Origin: an uncultured Bacteroidales bacterium
GTDB lineage: Bacteria; Bacteroidota; Bacteroidia; Bacteroidales; Marinilabiliaceae
Assembly: GCA_934717675.1 (NCBI GenBank)
Contig: CAKUYZ010000004.1
Span: 1 to 64,000, forward strand
Length of the DNA: 64,000 bases
Direction: 5' to 3'
The notes beneath the pieces were generated by a model. The model searched no databases, was not told the origin of the DNA, and worked only from the letters and a program-made list of their open reading frames with translations. Shown here piece by piece: positions 8,482-17,755 of the stretch. A program made the position numbers and the translations under genes. Numbering within the stretch: position 1 is the first letter of the stretch; each line of letters starts with the position of its first letter.

Positions 8482-11370
8482 CTACTTAACCTCCTTGTAA
8501 TCAGATATATTCTTCACTCCCTCAATCTTCTCCGTCTCCACGTCGCGAGACAGCAGGTGCGCCAAGTCCGCTCCCGTCATAATGACCGAGGGATGGAACT
8601 CATCCGAAGCGGCGAACGTCTCCACCGACGCCGCATACTGACGACCCTCTGGCGAGTCGGCAATGGAGCGCAGGTCCGTCATGCAAACCAGCACTTTGCC
8701 GCGACCCACGCCAACGCCAAAAATCACGCCAAGCTTATGGTTGCGGTTCACATTGTCTATGGCCATGACCGTGGGGCGCAGTGCCTCGGGGGTGCCGTCC
8801 AATATGAGCGGGCGAGTGGCCTTGGCTATCGCCCACCACTGGAAGTCGGAGTGGCTTGCTGTGGGAAAGTCGCGAAATAGGGCCGATTCGTCGTCTATCA
8901 AGTAGCCAAGCGTGCCGGGAGACACGGGTTTGCCGTTGTTCTCCGATATGGTCTTGAACATGGCGTAGTTCCAATAATCCGTGATGAAGAGGCCTCCAAC
9001 GGTCTGCCGCTCAACGGCTTTATGGTTTGGTGTGAGCAGGCATATGGCTCCAGCCTCCACTTTTTTCAGCACGGCGTCGGTCAACGTCGAGGCACGGATC
9101 AACTGCTTGCTGTGGGCGGGCTTCACGGGGCTGTAGGCCCAAATGTTATAGCTGTTGCGTGCCTCGCCCATTTTAAGCGTAAGTTTCAAGGCCGCGGGCT
9201 TATCCAACTTGCCTAGGTCGGCCACAATGGAGCCCACGGTCCATACGTTGCCCTGTGGCGCGGAGGCCTTGAAGTCTCCTTCCGCCACGCACTTGTCTCC
9301 CTCCGTCAGCTGCCAGTTCAGCGTCTCGCCGGCAATGTCGGCCTCCGAGTAGTTGGCTATGGCCACGTCGGCCTTAAATTTCTCCGTGGTCGAGAATGTC
9401 AGTTTGTCCATCAGGGCCAGTGGCACCACGGCGGAGCAGAAACCCCTGAAGTCTTCGGGGAAGATAAGGTCTTTGCTCTCCATAAAGGCATCCAGCACGC
9501 CCACCAGCGCGCCACCTTGGCCAGGGTAGTCTTGCAGGTCCAGCAATTGGAAGCCGCCAAACCCCGGTGTCCGCAAGTTCATCTCGATGTCCGCCTTATA
9601 GCACTCCACGGCCAACGCCCCAGAGGCTTTGTGGAAGGCCTCGGCCAGACCCTCAAGATGGTTGGGGCGCAGTGCCTCGCGGAAGTTGATCAGGTTGAGC
9701 GGGGCCAAGACGCCCTTATATTTCTCAATCTCCGAATAGTCGGGATATATTTGGTATTGGCACGTCTCATGCCCCACCACAGGCACGCAGGACCGGCTCA
9801 TACCCTCGGCAAACGTCATGCGCGTGTTGGGTCGCGTGGCGTTAAGAATTCCTGCGTCGGCCGCATCGGCAAAGGAGAACGAGGCCCTCACGTGCGTGTT
9901 ATATTCGCCAGGCCTCTCGCCTCCGACCCTGCACCCCACAAAAAAGTCCTCGCCCGACTTGGGCCCCAGGTAGCCCAGGAAGTTGTTCGACCCGAAGGCG
10001 TAGAGGTGCCGAGGGTCCGCCTTGCGCAAGCCGTCAACCATTTGGCGCATCACCGTGGTGTCTCCGCACAGCTCGTTGCCGAGCGCCATCATGACGAATG
10101 ACGGGTGATTCCCGAACTGACGGACTATGCGCAACCCCTCGTCATAGAGGAAGTTGTCCAGCCTCATAGAGGCCTCGTCACTGCTGCTGGGTTTCAGCTC
10201 GCCCCAGTAGGGCAGCTCGGGCTGGAGGTATATGCCCACCTCGTCGGCCGCGGCGAAGGCCGCCTCGGGCGGAGTCCAAGAGTGGAAACGGTAGTGGTTT
10301 ATGCCATACTCTTTGGCCGTCTTGAACACCTTGATCCATGTCTCTTTGTCCATCGGGGCGTAGCCCGTCAGGGGGAAGACGCAGGCGTCATGCTTGCCGC
10401 GCAAGAATGTCGGCTTGCCGTTCACCACAAACTGCGTGCCTCGCGTCTCGAACGTGCGGAAGCCTATGCGCTCCTGCTTCTTGTCCACGCCGTCGGGACT
10501 GTCTAGCGTCACGTCCACCACATAGAGGGGCTGGCGAAATTCGCTCCATAGCTCCACCTCGTCCATGTCCATCCCTATCGTGGTGCGGTTCAGTCCCCTT
10601 TTCAGGTCCACCTGCACCGTCGTGGCCGTCTGTCCCAGGGCGTCGGCCGTGGAGAGGGGGTAGGGCAGGCACTTCATGTCAATGGCCGCCCTCGTGTCTT
10701 TGGCCGAGGCCACCTCCACCACCACTTCCAGCCGTGCCGCCCCCACGGGCGTGCCGTCGTCTTTTGAGCCTATGCTGTCAATGGTCGTCGTTGCCGTCAG
10801 GTGGCGGATGTATGTGCGGGGCATGGCGCGGAGGCTCACTTCGCCCACCGCACCGTTCCAGTTGGTCTGCGTCGCCTCCGTCACGGCGTGCGAGCCTCCA
10901 ATGGCCGGCAGCAGGGCCTCTCCGTCGGCGCGCCACGTGTTGTCTATCTTCAGCCTTATGGTGTGCCGCCCGGCGCGGAAGCGGGACAGGTCATAGACGT
11001 GCGGCGTGTGCAGGTGCGTCCGGTGGCCTATGCTGTCGCCGTCCACCCACAGCGTCGTGGGCTTCGTCTTCTCCAGGTATAGCTCAATGTGTTTCCCGTC
11101 CATTGAGGAGGGGATTATGATGTCGGCCGTATATGTCAGCGCCCTGCACAGTGAGTGCCGGCGGCTCAGCCGCGTGTCTTCGCGCAGGTTCGATATGGTG
11201 TCGCCAATGCCGGCCTCGTCTGTGGTGCCTGGCAGCCTCACGGGGCCAAGCTCGGTGCGCCATTCGCCCGCCAGGCTCACAGTCTGGCGTGAGTGGCCGC
11301 CTGTGCAGCTGGCCATGATGGTGCCGGCCAAGGCTGCGGCGAGCAGCGTCAGTGTCTGTCGGTGTCTCAT
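8482..11370 (-). CDS. GH2 family glycoside hydrolase, lipoprotein
   Basis: A 962-residue protein with a lipoprotein signal (MRHRQTLTLLAAALAG then TIMASC, Cys22). The GH2 layout is clear: an N-terminal sugar-binding jelly roll (about 30-190), an Ig-like domain, and a TIM barrel with the acid/base glutamate in MMALGNELCGD and the probable nucleophile in VPVVGHETCQY. The ATG at 11370 was chosen over the upstream frame because the signal peptide starts there. It follows the AraC gene by 32 bases on the same strand, and the two are probably co-transcribed. In this context beta-mannosidase or beta-galactosidase activity is plausible, but GH2 specificity cannot be read from these motifs. Confidence 0.87.
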   Translation of the reverse strand: MRHRQTLTLLAAALAGTIMASCTGGHSRQTVSLAGEWRTELGPVRLPGTTDEAGIGDTISNLREDTRLSRRHSLCRALTYTADIIIPSSMDGKHIELYLEKTKPTTLWVDGDSIGHRTHLHTPHVYDLSRFRAGRHTIRLKIDNTWRADGEALLPAIGGSHAVTEATQTNWNGAVGEVSLRAMPRTYIRHLTATTTIDSIGSKDDGTPVGAARLEVVVEVASAKDTRAAIDMKCLPYPLSTADALGQTATTVQVDLKRGLNRTTIGMDMDEVELWSEFRQPLYVVDVTLDSPDGVDKKQERIGFRTFETRGTQFVVNGKPTFLRGKHDACVFPLTGYAPMDKETWIKVFKTAKEYGINHYRFHSWTPPEAAFAAADEVGIYLQPELPYWGELKPSSSDEASMRLDNFLYDEGLRIVRQFGNHPSFVMMALGNELCGDTTVMRQMVDGLRKADPRHLYAFGSNNFLGYLGPKSGEDFFVGCRVGGERPGEYNTHVRASFSFADAADAGILNATRPNTRMTFAEGMSRSCVPVVGHETCQYQIYPDYSEIEKYKGVLAPLNLINFREALRPNHLEGLAEAFHKASGALAVECYKADIEMNLRTPGFGGFQLLDLQDYPGQGGALVGVLDAFMESKDLIFPEDFRGFCSAVVPLALMDKLTFSTTEKFKADVAIANYSEADIAGETLNWQLTEGDKCVAEGDFKASAPQGNVWTVGSIVADLGKLDKPAALKLTLKMGEARNSYNIWAYSPVKPAHSKQLIRASTLTDAVLKKVEAGAICLLTPNHKAVERQTVGGLFITDYWNYAMFKTISENNGKPVSPGTLGYLIDDESALFRDFPTASHSDFQWWAIAKATRPLILDGTPEALRPTVMAIDNVNRNHKLGVIFGVGVGRGKVLVCMTDLRSIADSPEGRQYAASVETFAASDEFHPSVIMTGADLAHLLSRDVETEKIEGVKNISDYKEVK

Positions 11371-11402
11371 TTGCTGTCCTTGAAAGTTTGAGTTGTTGTT
11401 GG

Positions 11403-12287
11403 TCACAATACTTTTTTCTTGCCCAGATATTTTTGGCGAAACTCGGTGGGCGTCAGGCCCTGCTTCTTTCTAAAAGTGCGGTTGAAGTTCGATATGTTGT
11501 TGAACCCGTTGGAGAAACATATCTCAGATATGCTCATGTCGCTGTCCACCATTTGGCGCGCCGCGAAGCCTATCCTTATCTCGTTGAGGAAGTCTATGAA
11601 GCTCTTGCCAGTCCGTTGCTTTATCAGCCGCGTCACGCTCACCGGGCTCATGTTAAGGATGTCGGCCGCGTCGCCGAGCGTTATCTTGTCTTTGTAGTGG
11701 GCCACAATGTAGTCGTGGACTTTCTCAATCCTGTTGTCTGTCGAGGCCGTCGTCCCGTTTTGGAAAGAGTTGTTGGCCAGCACCCTCTGGTCCGGGCTTT
11801 CGGCCAGAAACTCCATGAGTTTCAAGAACTCTATGTAAGACTCGAACCCCCTCGTGCGGCTCACGGCCGTCAGCATAGGCTCCGCGGCTTTGGCCGTCTC
11901 GGCGCTGAAGAGCAGCCCGCTCGCGCTTTTTTTCAGCATCTCGGAGATTCTCTTATATATGTCTTTGGCCATCAGCTCATCGGGAAACAGGTTGGCCTCG
12001 AACTGCATCGTCACCTCGCGCTTATACGTGTCGTGGTCGCAGTTGCCCACTTTCCATGCGTGGTAAAGGTTCGGGCCCACCAGGCAAAGCTCCTGTGGCC
12101 CTATATGCTCCACGCTGTCGCCCATCAGCCGCTCGGCACCCTCGGCGTTGTAGAGGTAGTTGAGCTCATACTCCGGGTGAAAGTGCAGAGGATATTTGAA
12201 GTCTTTCTTCTGCCTGTCGAAAATGAGGATGGCGTCGGACTTCTCGTTCAGCGCTGTTATCTCGCGTGAGACTGTCGTGGCTTTCAT
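11403..12287 (-). CDS. AraC family transcriptional regulator
   Basis: A 294-residue regulator with an N-terminal cupin-like sensing domain (HFHPEYELNYLYNAEG, residues about 30-45) and a C-terminal AraC DNA-binding domain with two helix-turn-helix units (ITLGDAADILNMSPVSVTRL and SISEICFSNGFNNISNFNRT) ending in the usual GLTPTEFRQKY. The ATG at 12287 (MKATTVSREITAL) is preferred to the longer frame starting at 12449, whose first 54 residues are unlike the family. It is transcribed away from susC and sits ahead of the GH2 gene. It probably controls its own operon and possibly the divergent susCD operon; the sugar signal is unknown. Confidence 0.9.
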   Translation of the reverse strand: MKATTVSREITALNEKSDAILIFDRQKKDFKYPLHFHPEYELNYLYNAEGAERLMGDSVEHIGPQELCLVGPNLYHAWKVGNCDHDTYKREVTMQFEANLFPDELMAKDIYKRISEMLKKSASGLLFSAETAKAAEPMLTAVSRTRGFESYIEFLKLMEFLAESPDQRVLANNSFQNGTTASTDNRIEKVHDYIVAHYKDKITLGDAADILNMSPVSVTRLIKQRTGKSFIDFLNEIRIGFAARQMVDSDMSISEICFSNGFNNISNFNRTFRKKQGLTPTEFRQKYLGKKKVL

Positions 12288-12720
12288 TTTTATTGTGGTG
12301 TCAGAGAGTGTTGTTGACTGTCTAATGTGTATAAGTCTCGGCCCGCGTTGCGAATTCTTTGCAGCCGCGCGCGCTTCGCGCCCTTGTTTTAGGGCGTTGT
12401 TAATTGTTAAGTTGCAGTGTCGCGCCAAGTCTAAAAAGTTGTGTTTCACGGATGGAAACGAACAAAAGATCTCATTATGCGTTTTCCTGCATTTCCTTGT
12501 ACAATCTTAACGAAATAATTCCACATATGCAAATATATGCTCTCCGTACACGTTTGCTGAGAGTAATAAATTGTGAATCGCTGTTAATGTAAGGTTGCTA
12601 TTTTATTGGTTGGTGATAAAATAGTATTTGCCTGCCCCTGAAGACTGGTATAAATTTGTAAACGATATAGCTCGGATTCGGTAACAGGGTGCGAGTAAGG
12701 TTTATCAAGAATTAAATATT
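12288..12720. other. Divergent control region between the AraC gene and susC
   Basis: 433 bases without a gene, AT-rich toward susC. The rightward promoter is listed separately. On the AraC side there is a small hairpin (CGCCCT at 12379-12384 with AGGGCG at 12391-12396) in what would be the AraC leader. No clear leftward TAnnTTTG element was found. Confidence 0.6.
12615..12658 (+). promoter_or_regulatory. susC promoter with shared upstream block
   Basis: TTTG at 12627-12630 and TAAATTTG at 12651-12658 are separated by 20 bases, a perfect match to the Bacteroidetes -33/-7 consensus, 62 bases before the susC ATG. The -33 element lies at the end of GATAAAATAGTATTTGCC (12615-12632), which recurs with one change at the GH130 promoter (26937-26954). 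Confidence 0.82.
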
Positions 12721-15700
12721 ATGAAAAGCAATTCTCGAATCATTCTTCTAGTCTTGTGCTTCATGCTGTCGGTTGCGACGGCGTGGGCGCAGTCGAGGGT
12801 GGTCACGGGTGTCGTGACAGACGACACTAACCAGCCCTTGCCAGGAGTGGCCGTCACAGTCCCCGGGACGACGGTCGGCACCGTGACTGACTTTGATGGC
12901 AAGTATTCCATCAACGTCGGCGATGCCCAAAAGCTCTCCTTCTCTTTCATTGGCTTCACCAATGACGTGCAGGAGATCAATGGCCGCTCCTCCATCAACG
13001 TCCAGCTCAAGAGCGACAGCCAGGAGCTGGACGACGTCGTGGTCGTTGGCTACGGCACCATGAAGAAGAGCGACCTCTCTGGCGCCTCTGTCTCCGTGGG
13101 CGAGGAGGCTCTCAAGGGCTCCGTCATCACCAACCTCGACCAGTCCCTCCAGGGCCGCGCCGCAGGTGTCACCTCCGTCTCCACGTCTGGCGCGCCTGGC
13201 TCCTCATCGTCCATCCGCGTCCGTGGCCAGGCCACCATCAACGCCAACGCCGAGCCTCTCTACGTCATTGACGGCGTCATTGTCCAGAGCCAGGGTTCGT
13301 CCGGCGCCGACTACGGCCTCGGTGACGCCCTCGGCAACGGCTCCACCTCCACCATCTCGCCTCTCTCCACCATCAACCCGTCCGACATCGTCTCCATGGA
13401 GATCTTGAAGGACGCTTCCGCCACTGCCATCTACGGAGCGCAGGGCGCTAACGGTGTCGTCCTCATCACCACCAAGCGCGGTAAGGCTGGCGACGCCAAG
13501 TTCACCTACGAGGGTCTTGCGGCTTGGAACCGTCAGACCAAGCGACTGGACATGATGAACCTCCGCGAGTTCGCCTCTTTCTATAATGACCTCGCCTCCA
13601 CGGGCGAGCTTCAGGCCACTGAAGACTACACCTACCCCGAGCTCCTCGGCAAGGGTACCAACTGGCAAGATGCCATCTTCCAGACCGCCTTCCAGCATCA
13701 GCATCAGCTCTCTGCCCAGGGCGGCTCTGAGAAAGTGCAGTACTACGTCTCTGGCAACTTCATGAACCAGGAGGGCACCATCATCGGCTCCAAGTTCCGC
13801 CGCATCTCCCTCCGCGCCAACCTCGACGCCAAGCTCAAGCCTTGGCTCAAGCTCGGCCTCTCCGCCATGTACACCAAGACGAAGGAGCGTTTTACGCTCG
13901 CCGACTCCTCTGAGGGTGTCATCACCTACGCGCTGACCGCCACCCCGGACATCCCCATCTACAACATCGACGGCTCATACTCCAGCGTCTCCAAGGAAGG
14001 CTACACCAACCCCAACCCTGTGGCCATGGCGCTCTACAATGACATCCTCCTGGGACGTCAGAAGCTCAGTGGCAACATCTTCGCCGAGGTCACCCCGGGC
14101 GCCGTCCTTAAAGACCGCCTCACCTGGCACACCGAGCTCGGCTATGACCTCGGATGGAGTGACGCTGAGCGTTACGAGCCTATGGTCTCCATGGGCACCT
14201 ACACTCGAAATCAGAACCGCTCTCGCCGTCAGAAGAACGCAAACACCTTCTGGCAGACCAAGAACTACCTCACTTGGAGCGACATTATCGCCGATGAGCA
14301 TCGCTATACCCTCATGGTCGGCCACGAGGCCTGGGAGAGCAAATATGACTACGAGTCAGTTGAGAACACCGACCTCCCAAGTGACGATGTTCACAACCCG
14401 GCTCTTGGCACCGGTACGCCTATGATTGGCTACGGCTTCGGGTCCAGCTCCATGGTCTCCGTCTTCGGCCGTCTGACCTACGCTTTCTCCGACCGCTACA
14501 ACCTCACCTACACCTACCGTCGAGACGCGTCGTCCAACTTCGGTAAGGACAACCGTTGGGCAGGCTTCCACGCCGCTGCCGCCTCTTGGCGCTTCACCTC
14601 CGAGGAGTTCTTCAAGAACCTCGGCATTGAGGACATCTTCTCCAACGGCAAGATCCGCGCCGGCTGGGGCCAGACTGGCAACTCCAGCATCGGCGGCTAC
14701 AAGTGGGGTTCTTCCGTCTCCAAGATGGAGACAGGCCTCGGTATGGGCTACCGAGTCTCCAACATCCCCAACACTGGCATCAAGTGGGAGACTCAGGAGC
14801 AGTGGAACTTCGGTCTCGACCTCGGTTTCTTCAACGACCGTCTCTCCATCACGGCCGACCTCTATAAGAAGACCTCAGAGGACATGCTCATGAGCCTCCA
14901 GCTGCCCTCTTACATGGGCACCCGCGGCAACGCCTCTTCCGCCCTCGCCGCTCCTTGGGGCAACTACGGCACCATTGAGAACAAGGGTCTTGAGCTCACC
15001 GTAAGTGGCACTCCGTTTGACAATGGCAAGGTCAACTGGCACTCCGAGTTCCAGATTTCTTGGAACAAGAACAAACTCGTCGCTCTCGACGGCCAGGCCT
15101 CGTCCGCCATTGAGGGCTACGGCCAGTGGTCCGATGTCGTCAGCCGCACCGAGATTGGCCAGAGCCTCTACAACTTCTATGGCTACGTGACCGATGGCGT
15201 TTATCAGGATCTCGCTGACATCCAGAACTCTCCGAGGCCTGAGAAGTATCCTACGCCTAACGAGGAGGGCGAGATCAAATTCAGCCGCACGCAGACAGTC
15301 TGGGTCGGAGACATCAAGTACAAGGATCTCAATGGCGATGGCGTCATCAATGACAAGGATCGCACCAACATCGGCTCCCCTATGCCCAAGTTCACCTTCG
15401 GCTGGACTAACACCATCTCCTACAAGGAGTTCGACCTCTCCATCTTCGTCAACGGCTCCTATGGCAACAAGGTCTACAACTATCTGGCTCAGACCCTTAC
15501 GCACATGAACAGCGCATGGGCCAACCAGCTCAAAGATGTCAACGACCGCGCCCAGCTCGTGCCCATCGACCCCGACAAGGTATACACCAACGGCGCGAAG
15601 TGGTATGACGACATCACCAACGTCAAGGTGGCCAATTCCGGCACCAAGACGCCCCGCGCCTCCATCCAGGACCCGAACGACAACGACCGAATCTCCGACC

Positions 15701-15960
15701 GTTATGTCGAGGACGGCTCTTACCTCCGCATCAAGAACATAACGCTCGGCTACACCTTCAAGAAGGATCTCATCAGCCGCTGGGGGCTCCAGAACCTCCG
15801 CGCCTATGTCAACCTCCAGAATGTCGCCACGTTCACCAACTACTCCGGTTACGACCCCGAGATTGGTGCCTCCACGCAGAGCACCAATGTCTACGGCCTC
15901 GACAACGGTCGTTACCCCTCGCCAACGGTCTACTCTGTCGGCCTGAATGTAACGTTCTAA
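12721..15960 (+). CDS. SusC-like TonB-dependent outer-membrane glycan importer
   Basis: A 1079-residue outer-membrane protein. It has a signal peptide (cleavage near ATAWAQ at residues 18-23), a carboxypeptidase-D-like N-terminal domain (VVTGVVTDDTNQPLPGVAVT, about 27-105), a TonB box/plug region (VVVVGYGTMKKSDLSGA then RVRGQATINANAEPLYVIDG) and a long barrel ending in the terminal phenylalanine of GLNVTF. SusC proteins form the TonB-powered pore under a SusD lid. The susD gene starts 17 bases downstream. The preferred ligand is inferred to be mannan or glucomannan oligosaccharides from the neighbouring GH26, GH130 and epimerase genes. It has its own consensus promoter. Confidence 0.96.
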   Translation: MKSNSRIILLVLCFMLSVATAWAQSRVVTGVVTDDTNQPLPGVAVTVPGTTVGTVTDFDGKYSINVGDAQKLSFSFIGFTNDVQEINGRSSINVQLKSDSQELDDVVVVGYGTMKKSDLSGASVSVGEEALKGSVITNLDQSLQGRAAGVTSVSTSGAPGSSSSIRVRGQATINANAEPLYVIDGVIVQSQGSSGADYGLGDALGNGSTSTISPLSTINPSDIVSMEILKDASATAIYGAQGANGVVLITTKRGKAGDAKFTYEGLAAWNRQTKRLDMMNLREFASFYNDLASTGELQATEDYTYPELLGKGTNWQDAIFQTAFQHQHQLSAQGGSEKVQYYVSGNFMNQEGTIIGSKFRRISLRANLDAKLKPWLKLGLSAMYTKTKERFTLADSSEGVITYALTATPDIPIYNIDGSYSSVSKEGYTNPNPVAMALYNDILLGRQKLSGNIFAEVTPGAVLKDRLTWHTELGYDLGWSDAERYEPMVSMGTYTRNQNRSRRQKNANTFWQTKNYLTWSDIIADEHRYTLMVGHEAWESKYDYESVENTDLPSDDVHNPALGTGTPMIGYGFGSSSMVSVFGRLTYAFSDRYNLTYTYRRDASSNFGKDNRWAGFHAAAASWRFTSEEFFKNLGIEDIFSNGKIRAGWGQTGNSSIGGYKWGSSVSKMETGLGMGYRVSNIPNTGIKWETQEQWNFGLDLGFFNDRLSITADLYKKTSEDMLMSLQLPSYMGTRGNASSALAAPWGNYGTIENKGLELTVSGTPFDNGKVNWHSEFQISWNKNKLVALDGQASSAIEGYGQWSDVVSRTEIGQSLYNFYGYVTDGVYQDLADIQNSPRPEKYPTPNEEGEIKFSRTQTVWVGDIKYKDLNGDGVINDKDRTNIGSPMPKFTFGWTNTISYKEFDLSIFVNGSYGNKVYNYLAQTLTHMNSAWANQLKDVNDRAQLVPIDPDKVYTNGAKWYDDITNVKVANSGTKTPRASIQDPNDNDRISDRYVEDGSYLRIKNITLGYTFKKDLISRWGLQNLRAYVNLQNVATFTNYSGYDPEIGASTQSTNVYGLDNGRYPSPTVYSVGLNVTF

Positions 15961-15977
15961 TCTGATTTTTAAGAGAC

Positions 15978-17741
15978 ATGAAATACGGTAACTTCAAATA
16001 TACGAAAGCCATCGCACTGATGGCCGTGGCGGGGCTCTCGCTCTCGGCTTGTGATGACTTCCTTGACCGTCCCGTGGAAGACAACTACAACGTTGACAAC
16101 TTCTACAAAAATGACGCGCAGCTCTATCAGGCCGTCAACCCCATCTACAACTCGCCTTGGTACGACTTCCAGCGCGGCTTCTTCAAAGTGGGTGAGGTTA
16201 TGGCTGGCAACTACTATTGGGGCTCCTCTCCTTACCTGACGCTCACCGTCAACTCGTCAGACGACGACCTGCGCAATATGTCCGCCTCCCTCTGGAGCGT
16301 AAATGCGTATTGTAACACTCAGATCAAGAACATAGACGAGAAGTCAGGCCCTGCCTGCACCGAGGCCGCCAAATTGGCTGCCAAGGGAGAGTGCCTCACC
16401 CTCAAGGCGTTGGCCTACTTCTATCTCGTCCGCTCCTTCGGTGGCGTGCCCATCATCCATGACAACTCCAGTATGATCGCCAGCAATTCATACAACGATG
16501 TCTATCGCGCCAAGCCCGAGAATGTCTATGACTACATCGTCAAGACCCTCGAGAAGGCCATTGAGTGGTTGCCGGAGAGCGCTTCTGCCGGCCGTATTGA
16601 CCGTTTCGCCGCAAAGGGCCTCCTTGCCAAGGTATATCTCACCAAGGCGGGCGTGAGCGGCTCTCTCAATAAGGAGGATCTCCAGAAGGCCGTCGAGCTC
16701 GCGAAGGATGTCAAGGACAACTCTGGCCGCGAGCTTATGGAGAACTATTCCGACATCTTCCGCCTCGCCAACAATAACTGCCCCGAGAGCCTCATCGCTT
16801 GGCGTTGGACTGCCGATGGCACCAACTGGACTCGCCAGAACACTCTCCAGAGCGACCTTGCTCCTAACGGTTTCGATGAGACCGGCTCAACTTGGGGCGG
16901 TTGGGCTGGACCGTCTGTCGACCTCATCAAGGCCTTTGAGGAGGATCCCACCAACCAGAGCCGCGTTAACGTTGACGCTCGTCGCAAGGCCACTCTCATG
17001 ATGGCGGGCGATGTCTATGACTACTTCTGGACCGACCGCGCCAGCACTTTCTCGCTCGGCGGCTTTGAGATCTGCGACTTCTACTTCAACACTGACGAGA
17101 AGACCCTTGCCGCGCGCGCCAACCTCTCAGGTGGTGGCCAGTTCCAGAGCCCCACGGGCGCTCAGGAGGTTAAGCACCTGGTTGGCGACAACGCCGACCA
17201 CGTTGCCGGCATCGGCTACGGCATGCAGCGCATGTGTACCTCTCTTGCCACGCACATCCTCCGTCTTGCCGACGTCTATCTCGTCCTCGCCGAGGCGCAG
17301 ACTCTTCTCGATGGCGGCAACACCACCAATGCCGATGCCCTGGACGCCTTCAACAAAGTTCACAACCGTTCATGCACTTGGAAGGAGGAGACGTCCATCT
17401 CTTGGGAGCAGGTTTGGAAAGAGCGCCGTCTTGAGCTGGCTTGCGAGGGTGACCGTTGGTACGACTTCGTACGCCTCTCTTACTACAACCCCGAGGCCGC
17501 CATTGCGGAGCTCAAGGGTCAGGAGCGCGGCACGTACTATGGCCTCTCCGAAGCCTACAAGACCTGGTTCACCAGCGGCTACTCCACTTGGGACTTGAGC
17601 GCGGCTGGCCTCACGTCTTCCAAGCTCAACAACGTGACCAAGGGTATGTTCACGCTGCCGTTCCCCGATACCGACCTTGCCATGAACCCGCACCTCAGCG
17701 AGGATCCTGTCGATGTTGACATCAACCAGTTCAATTACTAA
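15978..17741 (+). CDS. SusD-like surface glycan-binding lipoprotein
   Basis: A 587-residue lipoprotein (signal ending LSLSAC, Cys25) with the SusD/RagB layout: an N-terminal stretch CDDFLDRPVEDNYNVDNFY, TPR-like helices, GECLTLKALAYFYLVRSFGGVP, and a C-terminal portion with WKERRLELACEGDRWYDFVR. It acts as the lid of the SusC transporter at the cell surface and binds the imported glycan. It lies between susC (17 bases) and a second surface lipoprotein gene (14 bases), so the three are one transcription unit. Confidence 0.95.
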   Translation: MKYGNFKYTKAIALMAVAGLSLSACDDFLDRPVEDNYNVDNFYKNDAQLYQAVNPIYNSPWYDFQRGFFKVGEVMAGNYYWGSSPYLTLTVNSSDDDLRNMSASLWSVNAYCNTQIKNIDEKSGPACTEAAKLAAKGECLTLKALAYFYLVRSFGGVPIIHDNSSMIASNSYNDVYRAKPENVYDYIVKTLEKAIEWLPESASAGRIDRFAAKGLLAKVYLTKAGVSGSLNKEDLQKAVELAKDVKDNSGRELMENYSDIFRLANNNCPESLIAWRWTADGTNWTRQNTLQSDLAPNGFDETGSTWGGWAGPSVDLIKAFEEDPTNQSRVNVDARRKATLMMAGDVYDYFWTDRASTFSLGGFEICDFYFNTDEKTLAARANLSGGGQFQSPTGAQEVKHLVGDNADHVAGIGYGMQRMCTSLATHILRLADVYLVLAEAQTLLDGGNTTNADALDAFNKVHNRSCTWKEETSISWEQVWKERRLELACEGDRWYDFVRLSYYNPEAAIAELKGQERGTYYGLSEAYKTWFTSGYSTWDLSAAGLTSSKLNNVTKGMFTLPFPDTDLAMNPHLSEDPVDVDINQFNY

Positions 17742-17755
17742 AAACTGACTTTGCG